Below, piece after piece: positions 44,869 through 56,542 of a DNA stretch of 64,000 bases. Below the pieces are notes generated by a model, which was not told the origin of the DNA, ran no database searches, and saw nothing but the letters and a program-made list of their open reading frames with translations. The stretch spans positions 1,364,001 through 1,428,000 of the forward strand of contig NC_083676.1 of the NCBI RefSeq assembly GCF_030384665.1. Reading direction: 5' to 3'. Each line of letters starts with the position of its first letter. Within the stretch, counting starts at the first letter, position 1. The position numbers and the translations under genes are program-made. The DNA is from Lodderomyces elongisporus (taxonomy: Eukaryota > Ascomycota > Pichiomycetes > Serinales > Debaryomycetaceae).

Positions 44869-45243
44869 ATTGTAAAGCTGACAGTAAAGCTGACGGTAAA
44901 GCTGACGGTAAAGCAAGTTCTGTTAAGTAAAGTCCAGAGTATAGGGCTCGAGGATGTAAATTTTATTTGTGCGTTGGGGTAGATCTATTTAGATTTTGTG
45001 TTTTACCGTGCACACGCGGCACGATGAGCACACTCAGACTCAGAGTCACGCTAAAAGAGACACGATTCTAACTTAAAGATATTAAAATGGATACGCAGAG
45101 AATCTTTGATAACCACAACAACATCAACAAGAACAACTACGGTAACTATTACTGCAGATTATATACAAATAATTGTAAAGATTCGCTCGCTTTTTTTCTA
45201 AAAATCTATCATTCTATAACACACACAATATATATATATATAT
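44869..45243. promoter_or_regulatory. promoter of the second Zn2Cys6 gene
   Basis: 375 bases between the start of this gene and the 3' end of the transporter. It contains the 12-base repeats at 44872-44914, a GC-rich patch near 45010-45060 and a TA run at 45231-45242. Confidence 0.5.
44872..44914 (-). repeat. 12-bp tandem repeat abutting the start codon
   Basis: On the minus strand GCTTTACCGTCA is repeated about 3.5 times, ending three bases before the ATG. The unit is a multiple of three, in frame with the gene and free of stops, so it would encode LYRQ repeats if translation began at the TTG at 44916. A stop lies three codons further up. More likely a leader element. Confidence 0.85.
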
Positions 45244-47499
45244 CTAATTTAAGTATATGATTTGGTAACTTGAGTAGAGAACAATGCTTATACCTGCGAC
45301 GATAAGAAGATAATCACAAAACGGTAACCAATGGTCAGCTACGGTATAATGTTCCTTCTTTTTCATCGATCTCAAATGAATCATAGGTGGATATATGTAT
45401 ACTAATGGTATACAAGCAAAACACCCATTAAACGACACAAACTTGTCAATGTTATCTGCATTTAAATATGCAATCGAACTGATGAGGACCACTGCGAGAG
45501 CTCTGAACAAATTTTTGAGCCATTTGACTTGGGGATTATATTTACCCGAGTGATGGTATAGTTTACCTTCTGAAGATGTGTTGCCACCGGAACCGCGTGG
45601 ATGTTTACCCTTGCCTGGATGCCTAAACAATACCGACTCGCCAATCTTGATAGCTGGGAAGAGTTGCAATGGTGCCGATAAGAATACAGCAACTGAATAC
45701 AAGAGTAGTATTGATTGTACGGCAATGTTATCTTGCGGAAGGTTCAAGATAACGATAGTCTTAACCTTGTCGCCAAAAGCAGTGTATCCAATTGCACCAA
45801 TGGCAACAAAGATCGAGGTGATCACCGTCATACTAACAGAGAGGACCATGGGGAATTTTTCAGGTTCGGCCATTGATGCCTCGATTGGAAGGATCAATCC
45901 TATACCTTCAAATGCTGTTACAGCAACGCCAATCAACATCGTCCAACTATTTGGATTAAAGCTTTGAATGTTGGGTCCAACACCTTCAAAATATATTTTC
46001 AATCCAGAAAACCAAAAGATGATCAATAACCCAACAACTATAAAACCTGAGGAGATGAGTGAAACAACAGATAGTTTAGTCAAGTTTCTAATCAAGACCA
46101 AGGGAATCAATAATAAACATTGTATGACAACAACGTTTGCACGATTGAGCCATTGCGGTCTAGTCAGAATAAACTGCTCAACAAAAGCAATCATGTTTTC
46201 TGCAGTGAATAAAATGTAAGTCGCCACAAACCCAATTTGACTGAGAAGAATCGAGATCAAAATGGAGTATTTCAATGGTTTACCATATGTTTTGAACCCC
46301 AACTCACCAAAAGAGGTTAGCTTGAGTACTTGCTTTGATTGGATTAATATTATGTAGCAAAAAAAAGTGACGAATCCAAATACAGATAGCGTAATGATGG
46401 AAAAGAGCAATCCACCATTGTAGAAGGCCTTTGGTAAAAAAAGAACACCCGAGCCAACCAACGCTTTAAATACCAAAAAGAATGTTTTTGCAACAGTTGC
46501 AGTTCCCTTCGGTGGTGCTTTGACCCGTGGTGGCAATTGTCTTGGAAGGTGGTGAACTGCGCCATAGCTTCTTCTTTCCCCTCCTCCCACGGCACTCGTG
46601 CCTGTTGATGAAAGCAAGCTTGAATCCTCATCAAACACATCTTCATAATCATTATTATTGCCATCATCATCATCATTGTAATCATCACCACCGCCACCAC
46701 CACGTTTCCCCTCTGTGTCATCATCGTCATCGTCGTCATCATTAAGATCTTCACCAGCAAAATGGCCGTATATACTAAGGAACTCCATAAAGTTCAGGGT
46801 AAGAAAGTTTGGAGGTGGCTGGTTCTTCTTCAAGGACTTTTGAATAATAAACTCTCGACGAAATCCACCAGGCACATTTATATCACTTGCGGTTGAGCCT
46901 CTTCTTGCTTCTTCCAAGTATGAAAACGAGGTGCTCCTTGCACGTCGTTTTGGGTTTCCTATATTGGTCCCGCCAACGCCATGTAGTGAGCCTTCTGCAT
47001 TCTCTAAACCAGGAGAGTCAGAAACGTTTTCCATTTGATGGTATAATCGACGAGTGATATCGCCACCCTGTTGTTTCAAACTTTCCTCGGGGCTAACCAA
47101 GTGTTTACTAATAGTCTTCAAGTCTATTGTTTTTGAGTTGCTAGTAGTGTTCAACTGTGAAATGTGATCATCATAGCTTTCCTGTGGTGACAAATTGGCC
47201 AAGGACGAGGCAGAATCATTTGCATTGTGAGACGTTTGTGAATTGTGGCGTCCAAATGTGCTAAGATTGGTTTGCGAATTAGAGTTAGAATTGGAATGGA
47301 GGTGGGTTGCATCTGGGTGGAGTATCCTGGGATCTCCAGCCCCCGTGCCGGTTCCACTTCCAAGTCTTGGTGAAGAGAAAGAAGCTGTAGGCAGCCTCAA
47401 CGATGGTGAGCCGGGGTTTCTATTTGCAACGGTGGGATACTCGTCATTTGATGATTGTGTGTCCCTATGGAACTTTGAGTTTTGGTTAGACAGTGTCAT
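45244..47499 (-). CDS. vacuolar amino-acid transporter, AVT3/AVT4 type
   Basis: A 751-residue transporter of the amino acid/auxin permease family; the yeast relatives export neutral or basic amino acids from the vacuole. A 370-residue hydrophilic N-terminus, rich in Ser and ending in an Asp-rich block (eight Asp near 280) and a Gly run, precedes about eleven membrane segments. The signature VAKTFFLVFKALVGSGVLFLPKAFYNGG and TAFEGIGLILPIEASM match Avt3/Avt4. Length fits (about 690-715 in S. cerevisiae). The first ATG is at 47499; the upstream frame has only a TTG. Same strand as the Zn2Cys6 gene downstream. Confidence 0.88.
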   Translation of the reverse strand: MTLSNQNSKFHRDTQSSNDEYPTVANRNPGSPSLRLPTASFSSPRLGSGTGTGAGDPRILHPDATHLHSNSNSNSQTNLSTFGRHNSQTSHNANDSASSLANLSPQESYDDHISQLNTTSNSKTIDLKTISKHLVSPEESLKQQGGDITRRLYHQMENVSDSPGLENAEGSLHGVGGTNIGNPKRRARSTSFSYLEEARRGSTASDINVPGGFRREFIIQKSLKKNQPPPNFLTLNFMEFLSIYGHFAGEDLNDDDDDDDDTEGKRGGGGGDDYNDDDDGNNNDYEDVFDEDSSLLSSTGTSAVGGGERRSYGAVHHLPRQLPPRVKAPPKGTATVAKTFFLVFKALVGSGVLFLPKAFYNGGLLFSIITLSVFGFVTFFCYIILIQSKQVLKLTSFGELGFKTYGKPLKYSILISILLSQIGFVATYILFTAENMIAFVEQFILTRPQWLNRANVVVIQCLLLIPLVLIRNLTKLSVVSLISSGFIVVGLLIIFWFSGLKIYFEGVGPNIQSFNPNSWTMLIGVAVTAFEGIGLILPIEASMAEPEKFPMVLSVSMTVITSIFVAIGAIGYTAFGDKVKTIVILNLPQDNIAVQSILLLYSVAVFLSAPLQLFPAIKIGESVLFRHPGKGKHPRGSGGNTSSEGKLYHHSGKYNPQVKWLKNLFRALAVVLISSIAYLNADNIDKFVSFNGCFACIPLVYIYPPMIHLRSMKKKEHYTVADHWLPFCDYLLIVAGISIVLYSSYQIIYLN

Positions 47500-50400
47500 A
47501 ACAAAACTGTACTTTTCTTCCACCAAGTATCGACTTGACTGTGTGCACAAAAAATTGAGATACAAACAGTCGTGATAATGGTAAGGGTGGTGGTTGTAGT
47601 ACTATTAATTGTAATTCTTTTTCTCTTTTCTCTTTTCTCTTTTCTGTTCTTTAACTTTTTGTAACAGGTTTTGTTAAGAAGAAAGAGAAAAAAAAAATAG
47701 TGTATATATATTTAGCATATATATTTACCAAAGAATGCAGCAGAAATTCGTCAAAGGTGATAATGGTGTCGCAAATATAGACGGAAATTAGGCAACCCAA
47801 TCTGAATGGAAATATACATATATACATATGGTAGCAACTTAGTAAATAAGCCATATTATATAATTTCACCATCTTTTCTGAAAACTGCCCTATACTCAAA
47901 CGGCACATCATTCAAAAGGAAAACTTGAGGAAAGGCAAAAAAAGCACCTTTTTCCTTTGCAAGATGAACTTTGGTAAATGGTTCCGCTTACAAAAAATCA
48001 AAAAAAAAAGTTTTGGAAACAATTTGAGTTTGGAATTATTTGAGTGTTTGGATTGATACATTTAGGAAATGTAAGCAAACAAGTATTCAAGGTACTAGGA
48101 TTAATCTTTGATACACCTGTTGAATTATAAACTATTTCTTCCAATTTGGAGAATAGCAAATGTAATTCATTTGTGGTAAGCTAGATGAAAAGCCACAGTT
48201 TATTTCTTCTTTTTTTTTTGCTACCTTCTTTTCTTCTTTTTTTTCTTTTATTTCACCAATTGTACGTGAAGTATTAGATCCGGAAGAAGGGAAAGAGAAG
48301 AATAGACAAAAACATGAAGAAGATGTAACAATCTTTCAAAACAAACGCTTGCATTTGGCGTAAGTTCTTTATTTGCCTAATTATTGTTACATTATGTATG
48401 TCCACTGTGGCAACTACCGTATAGTAGAGAACACAATTTTATTGTTTCCAGGAGGCTTGTATCTTCTCCAAAGACCGTATAACAAGTATGGAACGACAAA
48501 GATGAAGTCAAAGTTAAGGTGGGGTAATTTGATTTGACAAAAACAAAATTGTACAAAACGGCTACAGAATAAAAAAAAAACCATAAATTTTTTTTAACTC
48601 TTTTTTCCCCATTTTTTATTTCAATAAGTTTTTAAAGAGATAGATAGAGAGAAAGAGAGATACATGGCGATGTGGTTAAAAATTGGATTTAGTCCCAATA
48701 GTTAGTTACCCCCCCCCTCCCCACAAAGATTGCGTAAAAAATGGAAGGATTGGAGGAAGGAAGCAGTGTTGATTAAATCTTCCTTCTACCCTCTTCACTC
48801 TTTTGTTCTTCCTCCGGAGTTACCCGCAGCTTCTTTGACACCCAAAAAAAAAAAAACGAAATTCAAGTTTCTATATCATCAATAATGAACTGTAATTTCT
48901 TCAAAGTTGATACAATTATAAGTCGTTGCTAAGTTTGAACGAGGTATTAATTTGATAAATTAGTTTGGCACTTAACCTAAGCTGTTCATAAACAATTAAA
49001 ATCTCCTTATAGTAGAAAATGGGAAGGGAAAAGAAAAATGAAGTGGAGGTAGAGAGATAAAGAGAAAAAAATTAAAAAGAAAAAAAATTAAAAAAAAAAT
49101 GTCAGAGATTTTCCAATGTTCATTTGGAATCTGTGGTATTCTAAAGAACAACTCCGTAATCCTATTGTTTTATTTTTTTTTTCTCAAACAGACTCCGGGT
49201 CAAAAGGTAAAGGCATTGTGGGTGGGTTAAAGGAAAGAAAAATCAAGCAATATATTAGAAAAAGGCTATTGTAAACATTTTTGCTCTAGTACTTTAGTAG
49301 TACTTTACTGCCTATTTTTACTTATTTGCTGTGCTGACCATACCACCTCTCCCCCACACCCACCGCACAGTATAAGTTATTGTTTATCTTGTGATGAGCA
49401 AGTGGTTAAAAAAGAAAAAGTACAATACCATATCAAAGGTAATAAGCTCTCTGTTCGTTTGAGTCAGACAAAATTCATTGATAGACTTATTGTTTGTTTT
49501 CGTCACAGCCGCTTTGTACCCCTATTCTCTCCTATTCCACCTCCACAAATTCCCAATATATATCTGTTAGTAATCACTTTTGTTGAGTTTTTCCATGAAA
49601 GGGGGAAAGAAGGGTAAAATTGAGATGAAGTAGTGGCTGGAGAGCAAACAGAGAGATTGAGAGAGAGAGAGAATGAGAAAAGTGGAGACACGGATTAATT
49701 AGTTTGTGATATAAGATATTGGAGGAATCTCCCAAATAAGAAAGAGGAATAAATAAATTCAAAAATAAAATTGAGGTTCCCCAATATTAGTCTCCACAAG
49801 CTTTTAATGGTGAAAACAAAAAAATAAACATACGTTCGTAACCAGTGCCTAAAATTGCTATAAAATAAATAATTGAATTAAATTTCTTTTTTTTTTCTTA
49901 AACTTATTTTTTTCTGTTAGTCTTCGGAAAAACTTTTTTTTTGTGTAAAGTTGTAATATATTGGAATACCTGTTTTGCATTACCCCAACCATTACGGTGA
50001 TTGGTTATGTTATTGAGCATTTGTGCATTATATACTTTATAATTACACAAACACACAACTATTGTTGATGGGGAGGAGGAGAAAGAGGGAGAGAGAGAGA
50101 AAAGACCAAAAGCAAAAGAAGGAGGATAAGCTCTAAATAACTTTGGAGGCTTCATCTATAGTGGCGTTCTCACGGCAAATAAATACTGGGGGAAAAGGAT
50201 TAGGGAAAAAAAGAAAGAATTTGTAATATTCACAACAATAAGTAGTTCAACACAGCTGTGGAGAAGCTTTGCTTTGTAGAAAAGGAGAGACAGAGAGAGA
50301 TAAAGAGATAAAGAGAAAAAGAGAAAAAAAAGAATAGGGTAAACACAAATGAGTTAATATTTCAATATCAATAACACTTGTCTTTGTTCTTGTCTGTGCA

Positions 50401-50506
50401 GAGTGCGTGTATGTATAGTGGAAAGAAATTTCAAATGTAATATAAAGAAAAAGAAAGAAAAAGAAGAATGAGGCCATAGAATTAATGCGAGCAATCAGTT
50501 TCTTTA

Positions 50507-50537
50507 GACATCCCCTCACGAATTGTTAGGGGATGTC
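50507..50537. other. perfect 10-bp stem-loop
   Basis: GACATCCCCT (50507-50516) and AGGGGATGTC (50528-50537) are exact inverted copies around an 11-base loop. It is unusually GC-rich for this region. Confidence 0.8.
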
Positions 50538-50819
50538 CCGAGCCTAACTATGAAGAAGGGAAAAGAAAAAAAGAAAAAAAAAGAAAGGAAAGGAAAGGTT
50601 TGGGCAATTTGCAAAAGGTGATAGATGACATTTATTTAGTAAACCAACATATTTATATTGTGTAATATATATACCTATATATATGTATTGATACTTGATA
50701 GACTGTGGTGGGTGGTGGTGCTGGTGGTCATTTGAAAGCAATTACATAATGGACCAATAATCCGTGGGGTAAAAATTTACTTCTCTCAACTCCCCCCGCC
50801 CGTAAAGAACATGGTGGTA

Positions 50820-50849
50820 CAATATTTGTTGTGAGAACAACAAATATTG
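50820..50849. ncRNA. 13-bp stem with GAGA tetraloop, possible structured RNA element
   Basis: CAATATTTGTTGT (50820-50832) and ACAACAAATATTG (50837-50849) pair perfectly and enclose GAGA, a GNRA-type stable loop when read on the plus strand. The hairpin is seen directly; that it is transcribed is inference. Confidence 0.4.
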
Positions 50850-53800
50850 CACAAAAATTAGAAAAAGAGTACAAAAAGAAAAGAAAAGAGCTGAAAGTGA
50901 AACCCAAAAAAAAATTAAAAAAATAAAAATAAAAAATATTTTTATTTCTCCAAAAATTAATAATCGAGCAAATTCAATGGAAAGTTTTAGCGAACACCCA
51001 GACAGGCAGACATGGGAAGCAGCACAGAACAGCCACGGAATATTCACTTTATCTTGTTTCCTTCTTTTTTGTGATTATTCTTGAATACTATAGAACAAAG
51101 TAGAGTAGAATAGAGCCAAACTAAGTAAATGAAAATAGAAGAGAGAAGAAAAAATAATTAAAGAAGTTGATGTTTGGTTTTTCCGGATGTGTCTAATAAT
51201 GTATTACTTGCAACGCCTTTGATGGCCTTTTTCTCCTACTATTTTGCCTCATTCATTTGCGTAAATTTCTTATTTATTGTTTATCTTGTTTTGTATCTTG
51301 TTAGCTTGGATTGTGAGCCTTACCCCATTTGAAACCAATCATGATTGTTAGAACATGGAAAAAATATCTCTACCAAATTTCTTCACATTGTTCATCTACA
51401 TATACTACTATTTCTATATTGATTGGAGGACCTGGCACATTTCCGAAAAAATTAAAAAAAAAAATAATAATACAGTTTAGAATTATCAACATAAGCCAAA
51501 ATTTCATCTAGTTCTCTTTTTATGCTAGGGAAAAAAAAAACAAATACAATTGAAGCACAAAAAGTTCAACAAAAGTAGAGAACCAAATGGATTACAAAAC
51601 AAAGTATTACAAAACAGCTAGACACAACAAAAGAACCACAAAGATTGAATCTGTGATATTTCTCATGTATTACAATCTCTTTGTGTGTGTGTTTTTTTTT
51701 TTTCTCTTTGTTCTTTCATTCTCCAGTACCATTTTGCTCTTGTATCAAAAAAATTTTTTTTATTGCATTATGCATGCCTCACTCTTTATTGTACTCCGGA
51801 GTCTTGTGGCTCTTTGGCTTCTCCGCCCGTATCTGTCGCTTCTTCTTCACCCGCTAGAAAGCTGGCTCAAAAGCTATTTTTCTTTTTAGACATAAAAAAA
51901 TTGGAATTGATTTTTGATCAATGGGGATTGATGCAAAACAGACAATGGAATAATGAAAAAAGAATGAAAAAACAAAAGGAAAAGAATTAGAAATGTGTCT
52001 CGGAACTTCTCCCCGGATTAAGCACATTGCAATTTGAAAGCGAAAGGATGATAGCAACTTCTTAGTTAGGATTGAAGAGCTATAGGATAAAAAAAAAGAT
52101 CAAAATTTTAATGGGAAGAATATGAAAAGTGGAAAGATTGTCATAATATCATGTTGCTAATTTCAATTATAAATCACAACAAAATGTCAACCAAAAAGGA
52201 GTAGGGGGAAGAAGAAGGTAGGGGGAAGAAGAAGAAGAAAGACCTATTGGCTAAAATGGCTAATTAAAATTACGAATAAAGACCACACACTAACCAAGAT
52301 AGCTGGTAGAGACAAAGAAGAAGAAGAAGAAGAAGAAGAACTTTGTTTAAGCCATATCTCATTATTTACAATTTCATGTATATCTTCCAATGTTCCTATC
52401 TATACTTCCTTGTTGTTGTTGTTCTTTATTGGCTTTTCACTTTTTGCCCTTTGCGTTTTGCCTTTTGTGATTTTGATTTTGCGTTTTGCAATTTGCATTT
52501 CGGCATTGGTTTTGGTTTTTCTGATATATTGGGTATAGTATATGGTGAGTTTGAAAGATAATGCTTTGTGTGTTGTAGTTCTAGTACCATTGAAGAAAAA
52601 AAAAAGGCGAAACATGTAACGGTTAGTGAAAACTATCCAATGAGTATGAAGCTTGAACATAAATCAATGGCACCTCTTGGTTACTATCCAAAAATGCACT
52701 AGAGATAAGTTCACAATAGTGCCAGAACCAAAAAAGAAAAAAAGGAAAAAAGAAAAAGAAACAAGGCAAACCACAAACGCACTCTGCCCTCCACTTTCCG
52801 CCCTATCGCCCGTGTGGGTTTAAAACAAAATTGAAACATTGGGCGACACTTTTTTTTCTCTCGTTTGCAAAGTCATTGGCATAGTCCTTGACAAATGTTG
52901 TTTTTCTTTTTTTTTTTGGACTTTTGGTGTTGGTGAAACAAGATGTTTATTTCTACGAAACGATAAGTTGAACAGATGGTTCTACTTCCATAAACTATGG
53001 TTGTTTCATACTAAAAGAAAAGAAAAGATTGCTTTTTAGTGGTTTCACTTTCACTTTCACTCTTCGCCTCAAGTTTCAAATACATTTGCTCATACAAATA
53101 TCGAACCATATGCTCTCTCTTGACCAATACTGATCTGAGCTATAATCAGAAAAAAAATAGGCGAAAAAAGAAAATCAAAAATGAAAAAATGAAAAAAAGT
53201 TAAATGGAAAGGGGTATTGTGGATACTCGGCAGTACTGCTGTTACCTCTTTGGTTTTATAGAGTCATAATCTCACGACATCTCGTGGATACTCTGTTGTT
53301 CCAATAGCTTAATGACTATTGCGATATATTATATACATAATTTTTATATATATATATATATATATATATTGTATTGTTTTATGCACTATTAGAGTACTCA
53401 AACTATTTTGTTCTTTGATATTTTTTTGGGAGGGGGCAGGGGTGGCAAGGGGGGGGCCGTATTATAAAACAACATCTCACGATATCTCCTTCATGTACAA
53501 TCCTGCAAAGGAAGGAAAAAGAAGAAAAGCAAAGGAAAGAAAGAACGAAGGAAAAAAAGAAAGGCAAAATGGTCAATTAAAGAAAAAAAAAAAGTGCCAA
53601 TGTTGCAAAAAATGGCCAGATTCATAAAAAGAAAACCATACAATTTATGTTGTGTCGAGGCCCTCAAGTCGTCATCACCAAAAAGATGTTACTGACTTAA
53701 ATTGTACAAATTACGACATTATAAAGGCTATATCTATAGAATCAATGTGAATATACTAGTATATAGTTTAATACCAAGTTTTAGCATTCTTTCAAACAGT

Positions 53801-55573
53801 CTGTTTCTGTTTCTGATTCTGCTTTCTTTTTTCAATTTGTTGTTTTTATTTGCTTGTGGCTTGTTTCCTCTACTTGTAAATGGAGCAAGGCTTGGGTACC
53901 TGAAAAGAAAAGACAGGTGCAGAGAATGATGAGAAGTAGAAGGTAGATGTATGGGGCCGACTCAAGCATTCGCTAGTCCTTCTTTTAGTTCGAAGGTAAA
54001 TATTGCTTTTGGGTCGTGCGAGTAAAGGTTGCTGCAGAAATTACTAGGTGATATCACTAAGCAGCGCGAGGGGAAGCAGGAAAAAAAAAGAGGGGGAAAA
54101 AAAAAAGGGTGGGAGGGTGGAACTAGAAATGACACCCGCACGAGAATAAAGACCTATGACGCAATATCGTGGTGGAAGCAATAAGCAATCGAGGTAAGTG
54201 GGGGTGTGGAGGTGGAGGATGCGTTTGAAGCTGAGACGGAATGGAGGAGTACCACACAAGAGATGAAGAGGTGTAGAAATGAGGTGGAGTCAAGTGCAAT
54301 AGAAAGAAAAGAAGAAAGAAAAGAAGAAAAAAAAAGAAATTCGGAAATGCAATTTTGTTGAAAAAGAGTGTTACAGCAACGATGAGCAGTTGCAGTATAG
54401 GCAAGCACATGGTAGTAACTTGTCGTAGCTGTAGTGGCACCTTGTAACAACTGTACCCCTGTAGCTATAGCTCTAGTAGTAGCTATAGCTATAGCTCTAG
54501 CTCTAGCTCTAGCTGTAGAGCTGTAACTGTAACTGTAGTTGTAGCAAGTTACAGCTAGACTCAAACACAAGTTTTCTGTTTTAGCCCTTTCTTTTTTTTT
54601 TTTATTTCTTCTTTGTTTGATGTAGCCTTCGCCTCCCTCTTACTCTGGAGAAACTTAGCGATGCAGAACATTTGCTTTAGTTGGCTTATAATGTGTGCAA
54701 CAGAACAAAAGTGGATATATAAAATGGATGACTAACTGATACTCTATATCCTCAAATTGGATACTTCATATTATATTAAGAAGAATTAAGTACACAGGCT
54801 AACCAAAAACACTACAAAAACTACATGAAAAAGAAAAAGAAAAAAGGAAAATGGAAAAAAAGAAAATTATACAACATGTAGCTGGAAACTTTTGTTAGCA
54901 GATGGAAAAAGGACGCCTTGCCTTGCCTTGCCTTTCCATGCCTTCCCATGCCTTTGTTCCTTCGTTTCATAATTATGTAATATATTACAAATGAGTATGG
55001 ATGCATGTGCTTGTGTTATTTGTACATATAAAACATTGTGCATCATCAGCTTTTCTTTTTGCACAATTTCTTCTGGAATTAAAAATAAAAATAAAAATAA
55101 ATAAAAAAAATAAAAAATAAAATAAAAATAAAATAAAATAAATAAAAATAAATAAAATAAAATAAAAAAATAAAAAATAATAAAAATAAAAAGCGCCAAA
55201 AGGCACAGAATAATTTTCTCTGGCTTTTCTTCATGTGAGGCATTGATCCATTATTCCGTAAAAACTTCCCCCACTTTAGTCTCCAACCGCCCCATAACTA
55301 AAAATAAAATATCAACCAACACTTGCAACTTGTAATCACCCATTTTCAAATATGGAAACGAATACATATATACATATATACATATACACATATATATATA
55401 TATATATATATAGCAACCTCTGTTCCTTTCAATTTATTTTCTTTTTCCCTTTTTTATTTTCTCCCTTTTACTTTAAATCTCCCTTCATAATACCATATAT
55501 TTATATATACATATACATATATACTTACAAAACACATACCTATTCGCCTTTTCCCATATCTCTCCACTACACA

Positions 55574-56542
55574 ATGTACTACTACCATTCACTAGACGAT
55601 ATGGTCTTAGGTACCTCCAACAATACGTCCTACATCAATACAGAATTTACTCAGAATATAGACTACCTAGAGTATGTCCCTCCAAGCACTACACGAACCC
55701 ACCACCTCCAAGACAATACAAATTTGACAAACTTTATCAAATACATGAACTCAAACCCAGACTATGTATACCACAACAAGTTTCTCTATATGAGATTACA
55801 CAATATCTGCTGGAGGAGAATTTTCAAAAACCACAAAAACATACCAGAGCTTAACCCATTAGCTATCAACTGGGACAAAAATTCAGATATCACTTGGCTA
55901 TTTGGACCAAAGATTGAACAACCAGCAAGCTCAGTACCTTCATACCCCTTTGCCAATGCGCAACAACAAAGTCAACAAACCCAACAAACCGTGTCACTCT
56001 TGCTGCTGCTGCTGCTGCCGACGCAGGCAAAGGCTGCCGAAGCACAAGCACAGGAATCAAATGTAATGATCTTTCGCAATGAATCATCTTTAGATGACTT
56101 GGACAATGCTATAGAAGATGGTGTTGAAGATGATAGAATGTCTGTTTCTTCTTATGAATCAGATTCCGACTCGTCCTCAATCTGTTTACAGTTTGACCAA
56201 GATTTTATCCCTACATTATCTGCAGCATCCAGAAAGGATTCAACTACTTCGACCTCAACAACCTCCACTTCGGTCACTTCATTGATGGAATTGGCAGCCA
56301 CTGCAGAGGCAACAAAAGAGATCAAATCCATTTTGAAACAACATCACAACAAGACAAATAATAATAGTAATAATAGTAATAGCAACAGCAACAACAATAA
56401 TAATAATGTTGAGAAACAAGGAGGAAGAGAAGTTTATAACCAACCAAATAAATCAGTGAGCTTCAACTATATTATAAGCACTAGAGAGATTATTGATAAT
56501 ATTGCATTGGACTACAGTTTTTTGGATAGAAACTGTCTTTAA
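55574..56542 (+). CDS. REG1/REG2-like protein phosphatase 1 regulatory subunit
   Basis: A 322-residue protein. Residues about 70-112 (FLYMRLHNICWRRIFK...PLAINWDKNSDITWLFGP) match the DUF1752 (GATA_AreA N-terminal type) module shared by Reg1, Reg2 and some GATA factors; there is no GATA zinc finger here. A Gln/Ser tract with five CTG codons, an acidic Ser/Asp block (SYESDSDSSS) and Thr/Ser and Asn repeats follow. Near the end KSVSF at 293-297 fits the RVxF docking motif for phosphatase 1 catalytic subunit, as Reg1 has. This suggests a Glc7-targeting subunit in glucose or nutrient signalling, in size nearer Reg2. The ATG at 55574 is preferred to an in-frame ATG at 55352 because the extra 74 codons only translate TATA and pyrimidine promoter sequence. 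Preceded by an 8 kb spacer. Confidence 0.75.
   Translation: MYYYHSLDDMVLGTSNNTSYINTEFTQNIDYLEYVPPSTTRTHHLQDNTNLTNFIKYMNSNPDYVYHNKFLYMRLHNICWRRIFKNHKNIPELNPLAINWDKNSDITWLFGPKIEQPASSVPSYPFANAQQQSQQTQQTVSLLLLLLLPTQAKAAEAQAQESNVMIFRNESSLDDLDNAIEDGVEDDRMSVSSYESDSDSSSICLQFDQDFIPTLSAASRKDSTTSTSTTSTSVTSLMELAATAEATKEIKSILKQHHNKTNNNSNNSNSNSNNNNNNVEKQGGREVYNQPNKSVSFNYIISTREIIDNIALDYSFLDRNCL

Larger units (their letters stand above)
47500..55573. other. 8.1 kb gene-free region
   Basis: No conserved coding sequence on either strand; open stretches are translations of low-complexity DNA. It is a patchwork of A, T, GA and CT runs. Individual structures: perfect stem-loops at 50507-50537 and 50820-50849, an AT dinucleotide run at 53343-53369, G-rich tracts near 53430-53455, an AGCT/CTAG repeat block at 54460-54558, a CCTTG pentamer run near 54914-54938, AAAAT tandem sequence at 55080-55195 and TATA-rich promoter sequence before the next gene. 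No tRNA recognised. Candidates are a very long regulatory region, long non-coding transcripts or a centromere. Confidence 0.6.

Noticed and set aside
45244..47499. Amino-acid transporter as a foreign gene because of its Asp and Gly runs
   Set aside because: Such runs are common in yeast Avt proteins and the membrane domain is typical; no sign of transfer.
53319..53627. A 102-codon frame near the AT repeat in the 8-kb spacer
   Set aside because: It starts in an AT dinucleotide run and continues through GAAAAA-rich DNA; composition is low-complexity throughout.
55352..55573. N-terminal extension of the REG-like protein from an upstream in-frame ATG
   Set aside because: The 74 extra codons only translate TATATA and CT-rich promoter sequence (Tyr/Ile/Phe repeats); the ATG at 55574 begins ordinary protein sequence.
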